A DNA stretch of 64,000 nt, from NCBI RefSeq assembly GCF_002994745.2, contig NC_037088.1, positions 4,469,001-4,533,000 on the forward strand, read 5' to 3'. The notes under the pieces are model-generated. The model did not search any database. It worked only from the letters and a program-made list of their open reading frames with translations, and was not told where the DNA came from. Below are positions 54,530 to 64,000 of this stretch, one piece after another; the stretch's first letter is position 1; every line of letters starts with the position of its first letter. A program made the translations under genes and the position numbers. The DNA is from Rosa chinensis (lineage: Eukaryota; Streptophyta; Magnoliopsida; Rosales; Rosaceae).

Positions 54530-55350
54530 AAGGAATTTCATTGTGACAACCTAAAATTCGTCGCAAAAGCTTGGTAAATACTAGGAAATTCAGTTGTCGC
54601 ACATGATCTCATCGGCAACAACCAATTTGTTGCATAAAGTAGATATTTGCAAGAAATTGACAGTTGTCGCCCATATGACATTATGCGACACCCAATTCCT
54701 CGCAAAATGTTAATTAGGCGACAATTTCTACCAATTATCATTTAATGTTTATGTGACAACTAGATTTTTGTCCCTTAAAACTATATTAGCGACAAATTCT
54801 GTGAGTTGTCTGTTAATGTTTATGTGACAATCTTAGTTTCCTCGCTGAAAATCAATTAAGCGACAACTTTAATAGGTTGTCGCTTAATGTTTATGTGACA
54901 ACTTGAAATTCCTCACTGAAAACTAATTAGGCGACGACTTTTACTAGTTGTTGGTTAATGTTTATGTGACAACTTTAATTTTCTCGCAAAATACCAATTT
55001 GGTGACAACCTCAATGGGTTGTTGCTTAATGTTTACGTGACACCTTGAAATTCCTCGCTAAAAACCAATTAGGCGACGACTTCTATTAGTTGACAGTTCC
55101 CGGTTAATGTTTATGTGACAACTTTAATTTTCTTACAAAAAACTAGTTAGGTGACGACTTCTACAGGTTGTCGCTTAATCCTTGTATGACAACTTGAACT
55201 CTCTCACTGAAAACCAATTAGACGACGACTTGTACGAGTTGTCGGTTAATGTTTATGTGACAATTTTAATTTTCTTACAAAAGACCAAATAACCGACGAC
55301 TTCTATGAGTTGTCGCTTAATGATTATATGACAACTTGTACTTTCTCACA
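54530..55350 (+). repeat. Subterminal array built on GTTGTCGC and GACAACTT
   Basis: About a dozen degenerate units of 60-70 bp combine ttaatgtttatgtgacaac, a ttcctcgc or ttctcgcaaaa stretch, aattaggcgac, and agttgtcgc. The motif GCGAC/GTTGTCGC in both orientations also occurs at the right end (57420-57555). Repeated short subterminal motifs are where CACTA transposases bind. Confidence 0.88.
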
Positions 55351-55604
55351 ACCTATCGATATATCATAGAGGAAAGATATCTTATCTTCCACTATTTCTG
55401 AGAAATTTCTCCAATATCATCAGATATCTCTAATATCATAGATATTTAGGATATATCCCGATAAAATGAAGAAATATCTGTAAAATATGAGAAGAGAAAC
55501 ATACATTATAGAATATGGAGGTTTATTGAGGTATAAAATGTAAGAACGATTTCTAATCAGGAAATGACCTAATAAAGTGGCAGCGCAATCTGTTTGGAAA
55601 AAAT

Positions 55605-55870
55605 GCCTCGAGGTGAAATCTCCCAAGACAGATTTCAATGAGGCGAAAATCTCTCAAGACGAATCTGGGTGAGGTGAAACCTCTTAAGGCGGATTTGAAT
55701 GAAGCGAAATTCACTCAAGGTGAATCTGTGTGAGGAGAAATCCTCTCAAGACGAATATAGGTGAGGAGTAATCCTCTCAAGGAAAATCTGGGTGAAGAAA
55801 AATCCCCTCGAGGAGAATCCGAGTAAGGAGAAATCTTCTTAAAGCGAATCTGAGTGAGGAGTAATCTATA
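55605..55870 (+). repeat. Tandem array of about 33-bp units
   Basis: About eight units of the form gaggcgaaatctctcaagac plus gaatctgggt, directly readable as alternating gtgagg(a/t)gaaa and ctc(a/t)caag motifs. It lies inside the CACTA element. Confidence 0.9.
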
Positions 55871-57059
55871 TGCCTTCCTCAAGTTTATATTACTTACTAG
55901 ATACTTATATCCGCATGCCTTCCATTTCAGTGAGGAAAAAATAAGTTCTTTTGATTTTTTGATTTTTTTTTTGGAATAAGAGTTATGCGGCTACCCTCAA
56001 GCAAATCATTAATGAAACCGATGAATACATAAGGGGGATAAAGTGCCTAAACCTCTTAATACAATCAACAATGCACCTCAAGAGGACCTCCTGAATAATA
56101 ATAGGAGTCTCTACAACTACAATGTATTCATACATGCACCAAATAGCAAAGAGTGTCATATTGACTACTTCATTTGTTTTACAATAACGGTGGCACATCG
56201 GAAAGTTAAAGCAGTGTCTTTAACTTTATCATTTGATAATTTCCTCTTTTATCTCAAACGAAATTTAATATTTTAATATTTAGCACCACCATTTACATTA
56301 GAAGGAAATTTTATATTTAATTTTTTCCGCTTTTATCTCAAATGAAATATATAAATTTAATCTTTTCTTCCTTTTTAGCAAAAGAGATATGCAAGTTTAA
56401 TCTTATATCTCAGACGAAGACAAAGCATACAATGCATATAGTCTGCATATTTGCATACTTCCCTTCTTCCTTCTTTTATTATTTCCTCTCTTAATACCTT
56501 TCTTTTCTTTGCAGAAGAGCAGATCTGACTTTACTCCGTTTAACTCAGAAGATCAAGATGGTTGCAATTGCCTTCATCATCAGGTATTGAAATAATTTTG
56601 GATTCAAATCGAGTTTCAGATTGGCATGAAGAAATATTGGCGATGTCAAAATCGACGCTCACCGCTTCCTTCTTCAAACCCTAATTTCAATCCATGGTTT
56701 AATATGATTGGGAACAAACATGATAATTTGGGATAAAATTGAAAGGCTTTTCAGAGGTTCTGGAATCTTTTTCAATATCCGTTTCTGGTTACTGGATCTG
56801 GCCTTGCACGAGAGAGAAGAGAGAAGCCAAGGAACTAGTATTTTGGCTCTATGAAATCTGGGTTCCGATGGAAATCTCTTTTGCAGTATTATACGAAATA
56901 CCTGTACTTTGTACAAAATACTGAATAATAAAAATAATACGATATGACAAAAAGGAAAAGTAAATAAAATAAGATAAATAATAAAAGAAAAAAGAAACTG
57001 AAAAAAAAAAAAGTAAAATAAAATAAAAAGAAATTAAGAAAAAAGAAAAGTTTTGCAAT

Positions 57060-57400
57060 TATTTTTCGCAACCAAAAAAATGATCAACCATATAAGTCTC
57101 GCAAATGAAATATGCAACGTAAACGAAACCTTGTATATTAGAAATTGGAACAAACATAAAGTCTCGCATATAGCAATCTGTAACACACTTAAGTGTCTCA
57201 CAAGATGTCATATGCGAGGAATGAATTGTGTCACATATTTCAAATGCGACAAACATACAAGCCACGCAGATGGAATATGTAACGTAAATGAAGCCTCGTA
57301 TATTAAAAATGATAACAAATATAAAGCTCACATATAATTTTTGGAAACACACTTGTGTGTCTCACAAATTTGTAATATGCGAGGAACCAATTGCGGTGCA
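57060..57400 (+). repeat. Tandem array of about 170-bp units at the right end of the CACTA element
   Basis: Two copies share ggaatatgtaacgtaaa(t/c)gaa, cctcgtatatta, aacaaa-ataaag, and aacacactt-tgtgtctcaca. Motifs like tatgcgagga recur. Confidence 0.82.
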
Positions 57401-58006
57401 TATTAAAAAAATGACAACCATGTAATTTCGTCGCTTTTGACAATCAGTAAAACACATTAGGCGACAACTGGTTACGACAACCCAAAGTGGTTGCATTTTC
57501 AATTAAGGGAGAAATTTAGACTTTTTACGACAACTTTGAGTTGTCGCCAATGACATTTTCTCTTGTAGTGTCTATAAGCTTTTTGGTGAAAGGGATATAT
57601 ATGCTGGGCTTTGTAACTTTCTTAATTGAGCTTGTCAAGTTAAGCTTTTTGGTGAGGGATATATTATGATTGCATTCTTATATGTTCGTAGTTATTGTGC
57701 TGCACTATCTATTAATTATAAAATCTAATGTAACTTATTGTTATACAGGTTTGTATATGTTCCATGTCCACATGATGCAGATACGCTTCATAGGGTATTG
57801 ATGGAGTGTTTATATAGTTGGAATATTCATCATAACTTATCAACGTTGACTGTGGATAATTGTACCACTAATGATGACATGATTGAATTACTTCTTGTGA
57901 CTTTGAGATCAAATTCATTGTTGGTTGGTGCATGGCAAGTTATTGCATATATATGCTTTGTTGTGCACACATATTGAATTTGATAGTTAGGGATGGTTTG
58001 GATGTT

Positions 58007-58350
58007 ATTCAGGAGGGGTAAAGCTATGGTATGTTAACATTTCTCATACATCAACTATTTTTACCCCTCTAAGGACTCATGTTATCACTTTGAGGACTAA
58101 TATTACTATTTTCAGGACTCATATGGTAAACTAAGAAAATTTACCACTTTAAGGACTCATGTTACCACTTTGAAGACTAATATTACTATTTTGAGGACTC
58201 ATGTGGTAACTAAGAAAATTTACCACTTTAAGGACTCATGTTACTACTTTGAGAACTAATATTATTATTTTGAGGACTCATTTTACCACTTTTAAGGCAA
58301 TTGTATGCATGTCATACGTTAACATATTGTAGAATTTTCCTATTCAGGAG
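58007..58350. mobile_element. MITE of 326 bp with 9-bp target duplication (58016-58341)
   Basis: ATTCAGGAG occurs at 58007-58015 and 58342-58350. Ends (GGGTAAAGCTA...GTATGTTAACAT and its imperfect complement) suggest a Mutator-type MITE. The middle is a threefold repeat of about 77 bp around aaggactcatgttaccactt and aggactaatattactatttt. It splits the hAT transposase reading frame. Confidence 0.88.
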
Positions 58351-59510
58351 AGTATTGAGACCATTAGGTCTAGTGTTGCTTATTGAACGGGTGGCCCAAA
58401 AAGAGAAGAAACATTTGCTAAGGCAGCTTGCCAATTGGATGTTGCATGCAATAGGAAGTTGATACTTGATTGTAAAACGAGATGGAACTCCACATATTTG
58501 ATGTTGCAGACAACATTGGAGTATAAGACAGTGTTTCCAACTTTAAAGACTAGGGGATATAATGATGTGCCAACTGAGAATGACTGGAATCTCGTGACAG
58601 TGATTGCTGAAAAGCCGCAATTGTTTTACAAGATGACTGAACTGCTCTCTGGTACCAAGTATCCCACAACCAACCTATTATTTCCAAAAATTTGCAACAT
58701 TAAGTTGGCAATATCTAAGTGGTTTGAGTCTGACATAAATGAAGTGGAAGAAATGGCAAAGAAGATGGAAGAAAAGTTTGTCAAGTATTGGAGTGTGATT
58801 GGAACAATTGTTGTTGCCACCATTTTAGATCCCCGGTATAAGTTGAAGTTGGTTGAATTTTACTTCAAGCAAATTTATCCTTATAGAGAGCTGCATTGGA
58901 AATTGAGAGAGTCAAGAAGCTTGCTTATGACTTGGTCAAGGAGTATGCTCATGTGCAACATCTCATGTATCTGATAACTCGTCTATGTTTGAAAGTTCAA
59001 GGCCAGGCGATGATGATTTGGGGGATGACAACATGGATGCTTATGATGCTTATGTTTCTGACTCTAGTAAGGATAATAACAAGTTTGACTTGGATAGGTA
59101 TCTAGAGGAGGCAGTTTTACATAGGATAAGTGATAAAGAGTTCGATATTTTATACTGGTAGAGGACAAGTGGGATGAAATATCCTACTTTGTATAAGGTT
59201 GCGCGTGACATTCTAGCTATTCTTGTATCTACTGTTGCCTCAGAGTCTGCATTTAGCACTGGTGGACGGATGTGAGCCCGCATAGGAACCAACTTCACTC
59301 AAACACAGTGGAGGCTCTGATGTGTGCTCGTGATTGGATGTGGAGTGAGATACGAGATGCTCCTAGCACATTAGAGGATGATGTTGATGTTGATGAGGAG
59401 TCTTGCCATAATATTGATGATGATCTTACTCTACTTCAGAGGATGCAGGGCGACATTGATACACCCAGAGGAAGAGCACACTCTTCACCTTTATTTTAGT
59501 ATATAGGATT

Positions 59511-59732
59511 TGTTTTAGAGAAACGGCAATCGAGAGAAAATTACTGTGTATTATCATTGATAATTGGGGCCTCTTTATATAGAGGATTAAAATGCATAGA
59601 ATCTGAATCATACAAGGAAAGGTAATCATACATTGAATAGGAATCTCTAGATTCTTCTAATTAAACCCTATTACCACTAAGTCAAGTAACCTAGAGTTTG
59701 AGCCAAACACAAAATAGAGATTTACTTGAACA
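59511..59732 (-). repeat. 3' LTR of Copia B, about 222 bp
   Basis: Minus strand TGTTCAAGTAAATC... to ...CTCTAAAACA. It follows a polypurine tract and has a TATA-like tctatataaag near 59569-59581. Length and ends resemble the LTR of Copia A. Confidence 0.78.
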
Positions 59733-60141
59733 CTCCCCCTTGTGTTGCCCAAACTTGGTGCTCATCTCGTTGCCTGATCAAAAACCTTGCTGAATAACAA
59801 AAACCCTGTGGGACAAAAATAACCTCGGTCGAAGGAGAAAAAGAGTACAACACACCCTTCAAGTTTCGAGATGAACATGTAGACATCTCCCCTTGATATC
59901 TGCGCCTCCCCCTAATGACTACGATCATGGCAGTTCGGATAATTTCCGCAAGCCAATTCTTGCCACATGTTTCTCGAATGTGGACTTGGACAATGACTTA
60001 GTAAACATGCCTGCCACATTGTCCTCAGATCGAACTTGGTTTACTTTGATCTTGAGGAGCTTCTGTTGTTGCTGATTGTAGAAGAATTTGGGCGATATAT
60101 GCTTGGTGTTGTCGCCTTTGATGTAGCCTTGCTTCATTTGT

Positions 60142-61401
60142 TCAATGCAAGCCATTATCCTCATAAATGCTCGTTGGCTCATCTGTGGTAGACTTCAGAC
60201 CACAATTACTTCGAACATGCGTAACTATAGATCGAAGCCATATACATTCACGAACTGCTTCGTGAAGAGCAATAATCTCTGCATGATTCGAAGAGATAGC
60301 GACTAAGGTCTGCTTTGTAGACCTCCAAGATATCACGGTTTTTCCCATGGTGAACACATAACCAGTTTGGGAACGACCTTTGTGCGGGTCAGAGAGGTAC
60401 CCAACATCTGCAAAACCTTCCAAAACTCTTATGTTGTTTTGGGATGGGGAGAAGGAACACAGTCTGCCATGTGTGGCGTCCCTGGCATTTGATAGGTCCG
60501 AATCCATCGTCTCTCTATAGGGATAGAACAAGTCCATATCAATCGTACCACTTAGGTATCGAAAGATATCTTTAACACTAGTCCAATGACATCGTGTTGG
60601 TGCAGAGCTATATCTAGCTAACAAATTTATAGCTAAAGAGATGTCCGGTCTTGTGTATTGTGCTAAGTACAATAATGCGTCTATTGCACTTAGGTAGGGC
60701 ACTTCTGCCTCTAGCACCTCTTCATCATCATCTTTTGCACGAAATGGATCTTTCTTTGGATCAAGACTACAGACTACCATTAGGGTGTTTGAAGGCTTAA
60801 TCTTGTAAGTATTAAAACGCCTAAGAATCTTATAGGTATAAGCTGATTGATGAATCAGGATACCATCTTCATGGTGCTCAAGTTCCAAACCCAGGCAAAA
60901 CCGTGTTTTCTTAAGATCTTTCATCTCAAACTTGAATTTCAAGTGTTCAGTTATTTCTCTTAACTCTTTAAGGGTGCCAATTATGTTCATGTCATCAACA
61001 TAAACAGCTACGATTGCAAATATGGAACTTGTCCTTTTTATGAACACACATTGGCATAGTTCATTGTTGATATATCCCTTACCAATCAAGTAGTCACTTA
61101 GACGGTTATACCACATCCGTCCGGATTGTTTCAATCCATATAGTGAGCGTTTCAACCTTATAGCAAACGCGCTCCGTGGTTTAGAGCCACTTGATTTGGG
61201 TAGATGAAGTCCATCAGGAACCTTCATGTATATTTCTGTATCTAGATCCCCATATAGATACACAATAACCACATCCATAAGTTGCATGTTCAGTTTTTCA
61301 AAAAATACCAAACTCACAAGGTCGCGGAACGTAATAACGTCCATTACAGGAGAATAAGTCTCCTCGTAGTCAATTCCAGGACATTGTGAGAAGCCCCACA
61401 A
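60142..61401 (-). CDS. Copia B reverse transcriptase and RNase H, long open remnant
   Basis: A 419-residue open stretch contains the Copia RT from DYEETYSPVMDVITFRDLVS through QLMDVVIVYLYGDLDTEIYM (the family has DV-TAYLYG) and the catalytic YVDDMNII (60985-61010). FLGLELEHHEDGILIHQSAY and SAIDALLYLAQYTRPDISLA follow, then RNase H with GFADVGYLSDPHKGRSQTGY and SWRSTKQTLVAISSNHAEI. Several family residues are changed, and the first Met lies inside RT, so this is a remnant of pol, not a complete gene. After the stop at 60142, in another phase, SEDNVAGMFTKSLSKSTFEK (near 60015) shows the true end. Confidence 0.85.
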   Translation of the reverse strand: MWGFSQCPGIDYEETYSPVMDVITFRDLVSLVFFEKLNMQLMDVVIVYLYGDLDTEIYMKVPDGLHLPKSSGSKPRSAFAIRLKRSLYGLKQSGRMWYNRLSDYLIGKGYINNELCQCVFIKRTSSIFAIVAVYVDDMNIIGTLKELREITEHLKFKFEMKDLKKTRFCLGLELEHHEDGILIHQSAYTYKILRRFNTYKIKPSNTLMVVCSLDPKKDPFRAKDDDEEVLEAEVPYLSAIDALLYLAQYTRPDISLAINLLARYSSAPTRCHWTSVKDIFRYLSGTIDMDLFYPYRETMDSDLSNARDATHGRLCSFSPSQNNIRVLEGFADVGYLSDPHKGRSQTGYVFTMGKTVISWRSTKQTLVAISSNHAEIIALHEAVRECIWLRSIVTHVRSNCGLKSTTDEPTSIYEDNGLH

Positions 61402-63150
61402 GGCGAGCTTTGTACCTTACAATCTTGTTTCTCTCATTACGCTTTCTAACGAATTCCCATTTATGACCAACTGGTTTGGTGTTGGGCGGTATTGGTACAA
61501 CCCATCCAAATACTTTTCTTTTCGCTAGAGAATCAAGTTCTGCCTGGATCGCATCTTTCCATTTTTGCCAATTAGCTCTACATTGGCATTCATCAACGGA
61601 GCATGGTTCGATGTCATTGGTCTCAATAATCTCACGTGCTACAGAATATGGAATACATCATCAATGATGATGGAGCTTCTTTCCCACGTCTCATGTACAC
61701 TAGTGTAATTTATAGAGATCTTTACGTTCTCAGGAATAGGTTCTGACATTGAGGCGTCCCCCAATGATGTCTCTTGGACATAACCATAATCCAAAACATT
61801 CTCATGAGACGGATTTTGAGTATTGATGATCAAAGGATTTGTTTGTGCCTCGTTCGCTCTCTTTCTTGGGCGAGTAGCCTAACCAATTGGTCTACTGCGC
61901 TTCCTTGTTGGACATGCGACCATAGACGCTACATCACTGTCATCCTGGGCAGTGGCGCCATCTCCTGGTGTCACAGAAGTGGCGTTACGTCCAGTATTTA
62001 GAACGTCAATCCTTGCAGGCATGTTTGCAGCAGGTATGTGTGATCTCGTCACTTTGGCAACATCACAAAACTCATCAGGCAGAGTGTTCGCTACGTTCTG
62101 GAGCTCAATTATTCGTCGCACTTCAAGTTTGGATTGTGCGGTACGAGGATCGAGATGAGACATAGTAGGAACAGACCACGACTATTCCTATCATTCCTGT
62201 TGAATATATATGTTCTTATCTCCCCCTAATGATGGGAAGACTGTCTCATCAAAGTGACAATCCGCAAATCTAGCGGTAAAGAGATAGCCTGTCAAGGGTT
62301 CAAGATAGCGGACAATCGTTGGAAATTCATAGCCAACATAGATGCATATTCGTCGCTGTAGACCCATCTTAGTACGCTGTGGCGGCGTAAGAGGCACATA
62401 AATGGCACACCCAAAAAAGCGTAAGTGCGAAATATCAGGCTCGTACCTAGTCACTAGCTGTAACGCATAATAAGATTGGGTAGCAGTAGGTCATAGACGA
62501 ATTAGCGTCTCTGCATGCAATATTGCAAATCGCTAACAGAAACAGGGATACTGGTGCGCATAACCAATGTCTGTGCTATCATCTGTAGTCGTTTGATAGC
62601 GGTTTCCACGACATCATTGTGGGTATGAACATGGGAAACTAGATGCTCTACATCAATCCCCAGTGACATGCAATAGTCATCGAACGTTTTTGATGTAAAC
62701 TCCCCAGCATTATCAAGTCGAATCTTGATAAGATGGTCAGGGTAGTAAGCCCGTAGATGGATAATATGGGCAAGGAGTTTAGCATAAGCAGTATTTCGAG
62801 TGGACAACAGTGTGACATGTGACCAGCATGTCGACGCATCAACCAATACCATAAAGTATTTAAAAGGTCCGCATGATGGTTGAATTGGTCCACAGACCAT
62901 AGATATCCCCTTGGACTCTCTGTAAGAACGGAATGAGTATTTTAGGATCTTTTGAGTAGGACGGTCTCGGTCTTAATTTCCCAAAGAAACAAGCTTTACA
63001 AAATGAGCGAGGGGCCTGAGCGTTTATAGCGCTATTGGAAGTAAAATGTGTGACTACATCACCCATCATGGTGTTGGAACCATGAAAAGTGGCATCCATG
63101 GCGTCATAGCTATGGGAGGCGCCATTGATGGTGTTGTCACAAGCAGGGGC
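61402..63150 (-). pseudogene. Copia B integrase and linker, multiply broken
   Basis: Pieces in order: the zinc module cysteines SFCKACFFGKLRPRPSYSKD (62985-63045), the core GPIQPSCGPFKYFMVLVDAS, IRLDNAGEFTSKTFDDYCMS (62640-62720), HLRFFGCAIYVPLTPPQRTK with the GKKG-like end (62380-62440), the linker (62163-61879) and the RT N terminus near 61550 (WQKWKDAIQAELDSLAKRK). Frame changes and stops lie near 62905, 62500, 62190, 61875, 61640 and 61400. Confidence 0.82.
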
Positions 63151-64000
63151 GGATTCAGGGGGTGGTGAGGTTTGGCAGTTGCCCAACCTCAATCTTTTGA
63201 ACTGGTTAAGAAGCTTAAGGCGAAGAAGACCTCTGGGTCTGTTAAAAATGGCGAAGAAGATGATGCTCTGATTCTTTTGGAAACCACTATGAATTAGGGT
63301 GAATTTATAGAAACTCAAAACTTGATCGATAAGAACCGACTTTGTAGGGGTTTATACGTACGTGAACCAATCAGATTCCAATAAATGGCTTTTAGAAAAG
63401 AGATCCTCGAAATGATGCCGTTTAGAAATAGTTTCATTAAACAAAACAACCGTTTGAAAAATTAATTATAAACATTGCTATTGGTTTTTATTTTTGATTT
63501 TTCTTCCTTCCAAGTGCGCAGGGGCCCTCCATCAATTCATTTATCAAATTTATTTTCTTATCCTAATTAATGAATCAATAGAAGCTGATGGATGTTCATC
63601 ATCTCATCGAGATTCATTGATTATTTTTTCTTTCTTACTGAATTTTTTTAATTATAGTAAATAATATTTATTTGTACATTTTATTGATATATATATATAT
63701 ATATATATGTTGTGATCAATGAATTTTTATTGATCTTCACCTACAGTGGCGGATCCAGGATCCGAGACTTGTCTAGGCTAATTAGAAGTACATTAATTTT
63801 TTTATTTTTTTTTTATTGAGGTTTGGAACCCACATGAAAACATAATTACCAAAAGCAAATCCTAAACATGATCGCAGGTCTAAAATTTGAACTGATGCAC
63901 TGGAATATAGAGCAAAGCATGTTAAAACCACACACATCCTAAACAAGATCGCTGGTCTAAAATTTGAACTGATGCGCTAGAATACTTCATAGGAACACAC
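63150..64000. other. Repeat-derived non-coding sequence
   Basis: Contains two starts of the type (a/t)ggggcggatt/tggcggatccagg (63143 and 63748), usual in plant DNA-transposon ends. A TA microsatellite lies at 63689-63708. A tandem duplication of about 80 bp around cctaaacatgatcgc and ggtctaaaatttgaactgat lies at 63861-63980. No gene. Confidence 0.55.

Larger units (their letters stand above)
54505..57570. mobile_element. Non-autonomous CACTA element of 3.07 kb
   Basis: Left end CACTACAAGAGAAAAT at 54505-54520 and right end ATTTTCTCTTGTAGTG at 57555-57570 are perfect 16-bp inverted repeats starting CACTA. Flanking triplets are TTT and TCT, an imperfect 3-bp duplication. No TNP-like transposase is seen; three kinds of tandem repeat fill most of it. 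It lies in the intron of the hAT transposase gene. Confidence 0.92.
53515..59505 (+). pseudogene. hAT transposase gene (two exons), broken
   Basis: hAT transposases cut and paste elements; this is of the plant BED/RNase H-fold type with C-terminal dimerisation. Exon 1 (about 53515-53862) has MIILHEYQLSMVEHLGFR-type sequence, NRSKIASTTDMWTASNQKKG and DDSWNLQSRLLR. A GTATAT donor at 53863 and a tacag acceptor at 57748 join it to FVYVPCPHDADTLHRVLMEC at 57749. Exon 2 is interrupted by a MITE (58016-58341), then continues CKTRWNSTYLMLQTTLEYK, IVVATILDPRYKLKLVEFY, and the dimerisation domain KYPTLYKVARDILAILVS, ESAFSTGG near 59250. Stops and frameshifts (for example near 57975, 58385, 58890, 59158, 59275) disable it. 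Element ends were not found. Confidence 0.9.
59511..63190 (-). mobile_element. Copia LTR retrotransposon B, 5' part lost
   Basis: Minus strand: integrase (63150-62190), RT and RNase H (61500-60140), a purine-rich CACAAGGGGGAG tract at 59734-59745, and the 3' LTR (59511-59732). Gag and the 5' LTR are missing; to the right, unrelated repeat sequence begins near 63150-63190. It sits just behind the hAT transposase pseudogene. Confidence 0.88.

Overview
This window is repeat-dense nuclear DNA of a flowering plant. The evidence is AT-rich spacers, plant-type introns (GTAAG donors, pyrimidine-rich acceptors), Copia, Gypsy, L1-type, hAT, CACTA and Mutator-like elements, an integrated plant pararetrovirus, and fragments of plant nuclear genes. 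The style of the Copia elements makes a eudicot, perhaps Rosaceae, my guess; that is inference only.

Layout: 1-3619 is a Copia element on the minus strand (integrase, gag, leader, LTR), cut by the window edge. 4230-5580 is a broken L1-type LINE, followed at 5748-6949 by an intronless, broken copy of cytosolic NADP-isocitrate dehydrogenase. 7420-7860 is a small coiled-coil ORF. 9160-16441 is a near complete but disabled endogenous caulimovirid on the minus strand: leader ORF, tRNA-Met primer site, movement protein, coat protein, protease, RT, RNase H, a second ORF and a promoter region. 16739-18692 is a Pack-MULE with a 9-bp target duplication; it carries a fragment of the DNA-repair endonuclease XPF/RAD1 (UVH1). 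18735-21470 is a second LINE.

22375-36900 holds exon-sized pieces of plant genes, mostly on the minus strand, with intact splice sites: threonyl-tRNA synthetase, NPH3/BTB, and four exons of a MEE44-like non-canonical poly(A) polymerase. Its large intron carries a 6.5-kb element with near-identical 0.58-kb terminal inverted repeats. Inside that element are a FAR1/FRS-type zinc-knuckle exon, an RNase E/G exon and a nested 2.0-kb hAT element (8-bp target duplication). The one locus that looks like an intact host gene is at 37576-38524 (minus): four exons in phase encode a 182-residue coiled-coil protein that I do not recognise.

39497-49177 is a transposon nest: a hAT-type element, a non-autonomous LTR element on the minus strand (5' LTR 46016-49177, truncated 3' LTR from 40931), a 2.9-kb solo LTR in its interior, and a 1.2-kb MULE in its 5' LTR. 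49180-53500 is a mosaic of Copia pol, LINE and LTR fragments. 53515-59505 is a broken hAT transposase gene whose intron holds a 3.07-kb CACTA element and whose second exon holds a 326-bp MITE. 59511-63190 is another broken Copia element on the minus strand. The rest is non-coding. There is no operon-like cooperation between genes; the story is nested insertion, gene-fragment capture and decay.
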